Source: JBHICC01 sp046759385
GTDB taxonomy: Bacteria > Pseudomonadota > Gammaproteobacteria > Acidiferrobacterales > SPGG2
Direction of reading: 5' to 3'
Assembly (NCBI GenBank): GCA_046759385.1
Contig: JBHICC010000081.1
Location: 1-5,453 of the forward strand
DNA: 5,453 nucleotides
This document shows, piece by piece, positions 1 to 4,857 of this stretch. The stretch's first letter is position 1. Each line of letters starts with the position of its first letter. The translations under genes and the position numbers were made by a program. The notes below the pieces were generated by a model. That model did no database searches and had not been told where the DNA came from. It saw only the letters and a program-made list of their open reading frames with translations.

Positions 1-1
1 A

Positions 2-766
2 TCACGTCAATTCTATAGGATACCGAAAGGCTCGACGCGTTTGGACTTTCTGGCGTGTTTTCCGCCAGACCTCGATCCTGCCGACGCGATAGGCGCTGTC
101 GCCGGCGAGGAGGGGGCGGTTCTCTTTTCAAGTGTCGAGGTGAAGAGAAAATACCAAACTAGCATGTTGCGATTCGAGTCTACGGGCTTGGTCGTACAGC
201 CGTTCAAACCGGTTCGCTTTGCGACGTCCGAGCGCTTTCAGACGGCCACGGCGGATCTTTCCGGACGAAAGGCTTATCTCGCGAAGCAAAATGAAATCTA
301 TGTTGCTGACGTCTCGGGCTCGAGTGAACCGGCAACCTTGAGGCTGCTCGCGCGGATCGAGACGGCGAAACGGTTAGACTACCTAGAATTCGACACGACG
401 CAGCAGCGATTGCTCGCCTTAGACACGCAAGGGGGGCAGCTTTATATCGTAGACATGCAAACAGCCGTACGGCAACCGCGTTTGGCGGCAAGCGGCCTGG
501 GCTGGCCAACCGATATCAAAGCGCATCCCAAGAGCCAGGCGCTCTACGTGGCGGACGTAAAGGGTAAAAAGATTTGGCGTCTAAGTTGTGACGTTAATGC
601 GTGCACAAAGCCTGTGGTGTTCTCGCGTAGTGATGCGTTCCGCGCACCGCGGGAAGTGGACATCACCAGTGACGGGGCGATCTGGGTGACTGACTACGCC
701 GCCAACAGCCTTTTTGTCCTTGGCTCGGATGGCACTGTTCGTCAAACGATTGCTTCTTTCGATTAG
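2..766 (+). CDS. Beta-propeller (NHL/SMP-30-like) protein, C-terminal part, 5' end outside window
   Basis: The reading frame is open from the left edge (first whole codon at 2) to a TAG stop at 764-766, so the gene probably starts upstream. A TTG at 41, behind a weak GAAAGG, is the only start-like codon near the edge; residues below are numbered from it (241 aa). No signal peptide or lipobox is visible. The chain has repeated short beta-strand units typical of propeller blades: near 84-107 (NEIYVADVSG), 114-139 (QLYIVDM), 154-182 (WPTDIKAHP then LYVADVKGKKIW) and 201-236 (PREVDITSDGAIWVTDYA). The 'P-x-D-I/V ... IWVTDY' pattern resembles NHL repeats. Two cysteines (C183, C188) sit in one loop and could form a disulfide, which would suit a periplasmic or secreted protein; that is inference. 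No catalytic residues can be assigned and the function is unknown. It is separated from nhaA by 168 nt, so co-transcription is uncertain. Confidence 0.72.
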   Translation, partial: SRQFYRIPKGSTRLDFLACFPPDLDPADAIGAVAGEEGAVLFSSVEVKRKYQTSMLRFESTGLVVQPFKPVRFATSERFQTATADLSGRKAYLAKQNEIYVADVSGSSEPATLRLLARIETAKRLDYLEFDTTQQRLLALDTQGGQLYIVDMQTAVRQPRLAASGLGWPTDIKAHPKSQALYVADVKGKKIWRLSCDVNACTKPVVFSRSDAFRAPREVDITSDGAIWVTDYAANSLFVLGSDGTVRQTIASFD

Positions 767-934
767 ACAAAATTGACAGATTGATGATACACAGTGCAGT
801 CTTTTACTTTGTCAAAGGTACGCTCAAGAAGAATCAAGTTTACATTTCTACTTAACTAGAAAGATCTGGGCTGTACGACCCGGCAATCGTCAATACGTTT
901 TCTGTCTTGACCACCACAACAAAGAGCACCCATC
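767..934 (+). promoter_or_regulatory. Intergenic leader of nhaA, probable promoter region
   Basis: This 168-nt stretch between the propeller gene and nhaA is visibly richer in A and T than its flanks and has no credible ORF. A perfect -35-like TTGACA lies at 773-778, but no good -10 box follows at 16-18 nt, so a sigma70 promoter is possible and not shown. GACAAA (766-771) and TTTGTC (808-813) are mutually complementary but far apart. A weak stem could form between 866-870 and 879-883 (five pairs, one a G-U wobble). AAAGAG at 921-926, 8 nt before the ATG, is the only ribosome binding site candidate for nhaA. I recognise no NhaR site or lithium/sodium riboswitch here, but cannot exclude one by eye. 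Confidence 0.3.
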
Positions 935-2326
935 ATGGCTGGACAAATCGACTCTCGCGATAGCTATTACGCGCCTTGGGAAAAGACCTTCGGTCGAATC
1001 CTCACGCCGTTCGAAGAATTTATTCATAACCAGATTTCGGGCAGCGTTGTGCTTATCGTCTGCGCCGTGATCGCGCTTGCGCTGGCCAACAGCCCGCTGG
1101 CTGATGCGTACGACCATCTGTTGCACACGCGCATCACGCTTAATCTGGGTTTCTGGACCTTGGATCACACGTTGCATCATTGGATCAACGACGGCCTCAT
1201 GGCCGTTTTCTTCTTTTTCGTGGGGCTTGAGATCAAGCGCGAAGCGGTGGTCGGACAACTGCGCGATGCGCGCGCTGCGGTCGTGCCGGTGGTGGCCGCC
1301 ATCGGCGGCATGGTGGTGCCGGCGCTTGTCTACACGCTTTTCAACTTCGGCGGTCCCGGCGCGTGGGGTTGGGGTGTGCCGATGGCGACCGACATTGCGT
1401 TTGCCCTGGGTGTCCTGGCGCTTCTCGGAAGCCGGGTACCCAGAGCCTTATTCGTGTTTCTGGTCACCGTGGCGATCGTAGATGACTTAGGCGCCGTCTC
1501 CGTCATCGCGATTTTCTACACCGACCAAATCGTTTTCGGTGCGCTCGGGTTTGCGCTGGTCTTCCTGGCGATCCTGATCGTGCTCAATCTCGCCGGCATT
1601 CGCTCTCCCGTGCCGCATTTTGCGGTCAGCGTTCTGCTCTGGGTAGCGATGCTCGAGTCGGGCGTGCATGCCACCATCGCCGGCGTGCTGGCCGCTTGGA
1701 CCGTACCCGGCCGCCCCAAGCTCGAGCCTAAACGCTTTAGCCGAAACGTACGCAAGCTAATGGACCGTTTCGACGAACTCGACCGCGGTCGCAAGACGAT
1801 GATCCACAACGAGCAGCAACGCGCGATCGTCCAAGCGATCGAGACCGGTATACACAAGGTCGAGTCACCGCTACAGCGTCTGGAGCACGACCTGCACCTG
1901 CCGGTGATGTTTCTCATCGTGCCGCTGTTCGCGCTGGCCAACGCGGGCGTGCCGATCGATTACACCAAGCTCTACGACGTACTCACCAAGGACCCCGTGA
2001 CTTTCGGTATCGTACTCGGCTTGATCTTGGGCAAGCTCATCGGTATCGCGGGTGGGGCTTGGCTAACCGTCAAGCTTGGCTACGGTCGACTGCCTGACGA
2101 ATGCAACAACATGCACATGGTCGGTGCCGCGTTGTTGGCCGGCATTGGCTTTACCATGTCCATCTTCGTCGCCGAGCTCGCCTTCCGCGAGGCACCGGAA
2201 CTGCTCATCTCGGCGAAGACGGGTATCCTTTTCGGCTCCTTAACGGCCGGTGCGGTGGGTTACTTTATTCTGCGAAAGCAGGGAGAAGGTGCGAGCACAA
2301 AGCGCAGGAAGACTAAACGAAAGTGA
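935..2326 (+). CDS. nhaA: Na+/H+ antiporter NhaA
   Basis: Inner-membrane antiporter of the NhaA family, which exports Na+ (or Li+) in exchange for two H+ and serves sodium and alkaline-pH tolerance. The 463-residue protein carries the family signatures: FFFFVGLEIKRE (92-103), MATDIAFALGVLALLGSRVP (150-169), the ion-site pair in VAIVDDLGA (179-187), SGVHATIAGVLA (242-253), LFALANAGV (331-339) and GIGFTMSIFVAELAF (403-417). D153, D183, D184 and K367 correspond to E. coli D133, D163, D164 and K300, so transport chemistry should be intact. Hydrophobic segments fit the usual twelve helices, from about 33-53 to 425-446. It is longer than E. coli NhaA (388 aa): a charged hydrophilic insert of roughly 47 residues (about 260-320) precedes TM IX, a form I recall from other NhaA homologues, and the C-terminal tail (447-463) is Lys/Arg-rich. 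The ATG at 935 is preceded by AAAGAG. No nhaR regulator gene is next to it. Confidence 0.97.
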   Translation: MAGQIDSRDSYYAPWEKTFGRILTPFEEFIHNQISGSVVLIVCAVIALALANSPLADAYDHLLHTRITLNLGFWTLDHTLHHWINDGLMAVFFFFVGLEIKREAVVGQLRDARAAVVPVVAAIGGMVVPALVYTLFNFGGPGAWGWGVPMATDIAFALGVLALLGSRVPRALFVFLVTVAIVDDLGAVSVIAIFYTDQIVFGALGFALVFLAILIVLNLAGIRSPVPHFAVSVLLWVAMLESGVHATIAGVLAAWTVPGRPKLEPKRFSRNVRKLMDRFDELDRGRKTMIHNEQQRAIVQAIETGIHKVESPLQRLEHDLHLPVMFLIVPLFALANAGVPIDYTKLYDVLTKDPVTFGIVLGLILGKLIGIAGGAWLTVKLGYGRLPDECNNMHMVGAALLAGIGFTMSIFVAELAFREAPELLISAKTGILFGSLTAGAVGYFILRKQGEGASTKRRKTKRK

Positions 2327-2357
2327 CGGCAAGGCTTCACGGCGTGACGCGTCTTAT

Positions 2358-2377
2358 GGCTAGCTTTCAAGCTAGCC
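2358..2377. terminator. Hairpin between convergent nhaA and ferredoxin reductase-like gene
   Basis: A perfect inverted repeat has arms GGCTAGCT (2358-2365) and AGCTAGCC (2370-2377) around a 4-nt loop; the arms pair for 8 bp, or 9 bp with a 2-nt loop. It lies 31 nt after the nhaA stop and contains the TAG stop of the minus-strand gene (2372-2374). The position between converging genes suits a bidirectional transcription stop. No T-tract follows on either strand, so intrinsic termination is doubtful; it may instead protect 3' ends. Confidence 0.5.
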
Positions 2378-3175
2378 GCCGATTCCGACAAGATCACGAT
2401 CGAACTGTGCGGTGCGTATGAGCGCACCCGGCACGGGCAGTGTAGCCAGGCCGTTTCGCACCGTCTGGACAAACCCCGTCGAGCCGCAGACATAGACGTG
2501 CGCAGGCGTGCCGAGGTGCGCTAAGGTGTTGGCGAGCATCGCTCGATCAATGCGCCGCGCGTAACCACCCCAACTCGCCGGTTGCTCTTCCGTTAAGGTA
2601 TACAGCACCGTAAGTTGACTTTCGGTCGCGCTGCGGTGATCGAGCTCTTCGCGATAGATGACATCCTCCAGAGAATTTACCGAGTAAAGCAAGAGCGCCG
2701 GTATATTAAGGTCGACGTTAGCTCGGTGCCGCAGCATTGACATCATCGGAACGACGCCTGAGCCTCCTGCGATAAGCAGCAGCGGGCCGCCCAGAGCGGT
2801 GGACCACACAAAATCCTCTCCCAGCGGCCCCTTTAGCGCGATCGTATCGCCCGACTGTAATCGCCCATGAAAGTAGCCGGCCAGCGCGTCGTCTGGATTC
2901 CACTGAATCGTTAGCTCGATAACGCCTTCGGCTTCGGGTGCGGAAGCGATGGAGAAGCTGCTCGTCGGCAAATTTGACCCAAGCGCGCTCAGGCGCACAT
3001 CGACGTGTTGACCCGGCATGAACTTTTTCCATTCGCGCAACCGCAGGGTGAACGTTTTGATGCCCTCGGTTTCGACTCGTATTCGTTCCACCGTCGCACC
3101 TTGCCACAAAGCGCTATCATGCTCGGTGCAACGCGCGCTGTTCACGGGTCTATACATGTCGGTACGATTTTTCAT
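2372..3175 (-). CDS. Ferredoxin reductase-type FAD/NAD(P)-binding oxidoreductase
   Basis: Predicted cytoplasmic flavoprotein of the ferredoxin-NADP+ reductase superfamily (FAD-binding FR-type domain followed by a nucleotide-binding domain), moving electrons between NAD(P)H and an unknown partner. Numbered from the ATG at 3175 (267 aa): FAD domain about 22-125, with MPGQHVDV (53-60), SSFSIASAP (72-80) and KGPLGEDF (115-122); NAD(P) domain about 129-260, with LLLIAGGSGVVPMMSMLRH (132-150), LLYSVNSLEDVIYREEL (162-178) and YVCGSTGF (228-235). No cysteine cluster for a 2Fe-2S centre is present. The usual R-x-Y-S flavin motif reads S-S-F-S (72-75), so the arginine that normally contacts the FAD phosphates is missing. 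The frame extends upstream to an ATG at 3292, but that would overlap gntK by over 100 bp and add residues unlike the family. The ATG at 3175 leaves a 13-nt gap after gntK and suggests one transcript, though no clear Shine-Dalgarno is seen. ATG 3157 is an alternative. Electron partner and substrate are unknown. Confidence 0.85.
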   Translation of the reverse strand: MKNRTDMYRPVNSARCTEHDSALWQGATVERIRVETEGIKTFTLRLREWKKFMPGQHVDVRLSALGSNLPTSSFSIASAPEAEGVIELTIQWNPDDALAGYFHGRLQSGDTIALKGPLGEDFVWSTALGGPLLLIAGGSGVVPMMSMLRHRANVDLNIPALLLYSVNSLEDVIYREELDHRSATESQLTVLYTLTEEQPASWGGYARRIDRAMLANTLAHLGTPAHVYVCGSTGFVQTVRNGLATLPVPGALIRTAQFDRDLVGIGG

Positions 3176-3188
3176 GAATGTCGTCGAC

Positions 3189-3704
3189 TCAACGTAGCTC
3201 AAGCCCTTCAACGACAGCATCGACCACTTGCTCGATCGGTTGATCAACCTTAACGGTGATCGCTTCCAAATTACTGGGCGCTTCCAGCGCATCGAACTGA
3301 CTTTTCAGCAAATGCTCGCCTTTAAAGAAATGCCCGACGCGGGCCTTCATTCGCGTGAGGATCAACTCGTAGCCGCCGCACAGGTAAACAAAGACTACGC
3401 GCTTACCTAAGCCTTGCGATAGCATCTTGCGATGGCGACGCTTTAGCGCGGAACAGGCGATGACAGCACTGTTATCACTACCTAGGATATCGTGCGCCAG
3501 CTTGTTAAGCGTTTGCAGCCAACCTTGCCGGTCCGCATCGTTCAGCGGCTCGCCGCGAGCCATCTTGTCGATGTTGGCTTGGGGGTGATATTGATCGCCG
3601 TCATGGAAAACAATTCCGAGGCGTTCGGCAACCGCTTCGCCAACGGCGCTTTTACCGGAGCCGGACACGCCCATCAGCACGTATACCCGATTCGTAGCGC
3701 CCAT
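3189..3704 (-). CDS. gntK: Gluconokinase
   Basis: Cytoplasmic gluconokinase (EC 2.7.1.12): ATP plus D-gluconate gives 6-phospho-D-gluconate, which enters the pentose phosphate or Entner-Doudoroff pathway. The 171-residue protein matches the GntK family over its whole length (E. coli GntK is about 175 aa). Visible motifs: Walker A loop GVSGSGKS (12-19); the acceptor region FHDGDQYHPQANIDKMA (33-49) with D35 and D37; GEPLNDADRQGWL (51-63); IACSALKRRHR (82-92), the family's C-S-A-L-K signature; GHFFKGEHLLKSQF (124-137); and a late VDQPIEQVV (153-161). The ATG at 3704 starts three residues before the first beta strand region and fits the family; no strong Shine-Dalgarno precedes it. The ferredoxin reductase-like gene follows after 13 nt on the same strand, and the sugar lactonase is divergent across a 243-bp gap. 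With the lactonase and the dehydrogenase at the right edge, it completes a glucose-to-6-phosphogluconate route. No gluconate permease or GntR-type regulator gene is within the window. Confidence 0.96.
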   Translation of the reverse strand: MGATNRVYVLMGVSGSGKSAVGEAVAERLGIVFHDGDQYHPQANIDKMARGEPLNDADRQGWLQTLNKLAHDILGSDNSAVIACSALKRRHRKMLSQGLGKRVVFVYLCGGYELILTRMKARVGHFFKGEHLLKSQFDALEAPSNLEAITVKVDQPIEQVVDAVVEGLELR

Positions 3705-3784
3705 GCCAAAACCGGCCTAGATCGCGCCTAAGAAAAGGCCGCTCCCGTGAGGTAGACTTCGGCGAGGAAGACGTCCGTGCGGCG

Positions 3785-3801
3785 TTACCCGCCTTGGGTA
3801 A
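3785..3801. promoter_or_regulatory. Perfect inverted repeat, candidate operator
   Basis: TTACCC (3785-3790) and GGGTAA (3796-3801) are exact reverse complements separated by GCCTT. The 17-bp symmetric element lies 81 bp upstream of the gntK start and about 146 bp upstream of the lactonase start. Its size and location suit a dimeric repressor site. The TTACC half-site is loosely reminiscent of enterobacterial gluconate (GntR, LacI-family) operators as I remember them, but the regulator here is unknown. Confidence 0.4.
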
Positions 3802-3886
3802 AGTGATGCGGCACATTGGGGCAAAATGGTTTTCGTTACTCTGAGCATCGCCGCAGTCTAGCAGCGCGAAAGGGCGCGAGAAAAGG

Positions 3887-3904
3887 GTTGCGCCTACGCG
3901 TAAC
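3887..3904. promoter_or_regulatory. Imperfect 18-bp palindrome, candidate operator
   Basis: The 18 bases GTTGCGCCTACGCGTAAC form a palindrome in which seven of nine base pairs are symmetric about a central TA. It ends 43 bp before the lactonase start codon, where an operator overlapping the promoter or early leader would be expected. Size and even symmetry resemble LacI-family operators, although those usually have a central CG. Its outer GTAAC matches GTTAC copies elsewhere in the same intergenic region. Function is inferred from position and symmetry only. Confidence 0.35.
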
Positions 3905-3935
3905 AAGAGAGGCTATCGATCCTTTGTCTGCGAAT

Positions 3936-3940
3936 AGGAG
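3936..3940 (+). promoter_or_regulatory. Ribosome binding site that sets the lactonase start
   Basis: AGGAG lies 7 nt before the ATG at 3948. It is the best Shine-Dalgarno in the window and decides the lactonase start in favour of 3948 over the in-frame upstream ATG at 3816, which would add 44 residues lacking similarity to the SMP-30 family. Confidence 0.85.
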
Positions 3941-3947
3941 TTGTTTC

Positions 3948-4826
3948 ATGCCACAACAGACTGAACTTGTTATCGATGCCAAGGCGACATTGGGGGAAGG
4001 TCCGATATGGGATGGGGACAGGCAGGTGCTTTATTGGATCGACATAGAGGAACGTGAACTACACATCTATGATCCTCGACTCGATGAAGACCGCCGAATC
4101 GATCTGCCCGAACGCCCAGGAACGGTAGTACCGCGCCAGTCGGTCGGGCTAATGCTGGCGCAAGAAAACGGATTCGCCAGTTTCGATCTGGAAACTGCGC
4201 AGGTGACAGTGATCATCGATCCCGAGCGCGACACGCCCGAAAACCGATTCAACGACGGCAAGTGCGACCCACAAGGGCGCTTTTGGGCCGGTACGATGAG
4301 TCTTAATAAATCCGAGCCGACCGGCAGCCTGTATCGTCTGGACCCGGATCTCTCGGTACACAAGATGTGCGCGGGCCTTACGATCTCCAACGGTATTGCC
4401 TGGAGCCGCGACCAGTCGACGATGTATTACATCGACACGCCGCAGATGTGCATTCACGCCTATGACTTTGAGCCGGCAACGGGGGAGATTAGCAACAAGC
4501 GCGTGGCCGTCGCGATCCCCGAGGACGCTTCTTCGCCGGACGGTATGACCATTGATGTCAATGACAAGCTATGGGTCGGCCACTATGGCGGCGGCCATGT
4601 CTGTTGTTGGGATCCACAAACTGGTAAGCGATTGGACCGAATCGAATTGCCGTGTCCCAACGTAACCGCCTGCGCGTTCGGCGGACCAAACTTGGATGTG
4701 CTTTATGTCACCACAGCTAGAGCTGGCATGGATAAAGCGGCGTTGGCTGAGGCGCCGCTAGCAGGGGGGCTGTTTCGGGCGCAGCCCGGGGTGACAGGGG
4801 TCGCCGCTTTCGCGTTCGCGGGATAA
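3948..4826 (+). CDS. SMP-30/gluconolactonase-family sugar lactonase
   Basis: Predicted metal-dependent sugar lactonase (SMP-30/gluconolaconase/regucalcin family), a six-bladed beta-propeller that opens aldonolactones; here most likely glucono-1,5-lactone to gluconate (EC 3.1.1.17). The 292-residue length is usual for the family. Expected active-site residues are present: E17 in TLGEGPIWD, R100 and N102 in ENRFNDGKCDPQGRFWAG, N148 in LTISNGIAWS and D198 in SSPDGMTID. By alignment with human regucalcin (E18, R101, N103, N154, D204), E17, N148 and D198 bind the divalent metal while R100 and N102 contact substrate. YYIDT (160-164) and LWVGHYGGG (208-216) are also family-typical. No signal peptide is present, so it acts in the cytoplasm with the neighbouring dehydrogenase and gluconokinase. 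The gene is divergent from gntK and convergent with the dehydrogenase gene, with 31 bp between stops. Substrate is inferred from neighbours; xylono-, arabino- or galactonolactone are alternatives. Confidence 0.92.
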   Translation: MPQQTELVIDAKATLGEGPIWDGDRQVLYWIDIEERELHIYDPRLDEDRRIDLPERPGTVVPRQSVGLMLAQENGFASFDLETAQVTVIIDPERDTPENRFNDGKCDPQGRFWAGTMSLNKSEPTGSLYRLDPDLSVHKMCAGLTISNGIAWSRDQSTMYYIDTPQMCIHAYDFEPATGEISNKRVAVAIPEDASSPDGMTIDVNDKLWVGHYGGGHVCCWDPQTGKRLDRIELPCPNVTACAFGGPNLDVLYVTTARAGMDKAALAEAPLAGGLFRAQPGVTGVAAFAFAG

Positions 4827-4857
4827 TTCTTTATTAGTTACTCAACTACGCTATAGA

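Larger units (their letters stand above)
3705..3947. promoter_or_regulatory. Divergent promoter region between gntK and the sugar lactonase gene
   Basis: This 243-bp region must hold promoters for the leftward gntK-reductase unit and the rightward lactonase gene. Frames run open through parts of it on both strands, but none has a recognisable protein, and the lactonase frame upstream of 3948 does not resemble the family. I could not pick convincing sigma70 boxes on either strand. Two symmetric elements (3785-3801 and 3887-3904) are listed separately. The pentamer GTTAC recurs at 3784-3788 and 3835-3839, and inverted (GTAAC) at 3900-3904, possibly half-sites for one regulator. A short CGCG-N6-CGCG repeat lies at 3865-3878. 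Confidence 0.5.

Noticed and set aside
866..883. Small hairpin (CTGGG with CCCGG) in the nhaA leader
   Set aside because: Five pairs including a wobble and an 8-nt loop; this arises often by chance and matches no RNA element I know.
1516..1941. 141-residue minus-strand open frame inside nhaA, plus other antisense frames at 890-1258 and 1487-1669
   Set aside because: These are shadows of the well-conserved nhaA frame, rich in Arg/Ser and without protein-like patterns.
2718..3107. 129-residue minus-strand frame inside the reductase gene
   Set aside because: The arginine-rich composition is typical of an alternate-frame shadow; the overlapping frame holds the complete FAD and NAD(P) motifs.
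3176..3292. Extended N-terminus of the reductase from the ATG at 3292
   Set aside because: It would overlap gntK by over 100 bp, and the extra 39 residues are a basic, low-similarity out-of-frame reading of gntK. ATG 3175 fits the family and the operon spacing.
3652..3906. 84-residue minus-strand open frame overlapping the gntK start
   Set aside because: It overlaps gntK in another frame and has no recognisable domain; best explained as chance in GC-rich DNA.
3816..3947. Upstream ATG at 3816 for the lactonase
   Set aside because: The added 44 residues do not look like the SMP-30 family, cover both candidate operators, and ATG 3948 has a strong AGGAG at the right distance.
4835..4848. TAGTT-ACTC-AACTA stem between the lactonase and dehydrogenase stops
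   Set aside because: Only five mostly A-T pairs and no T-tract after it; too weak to call a terminator.
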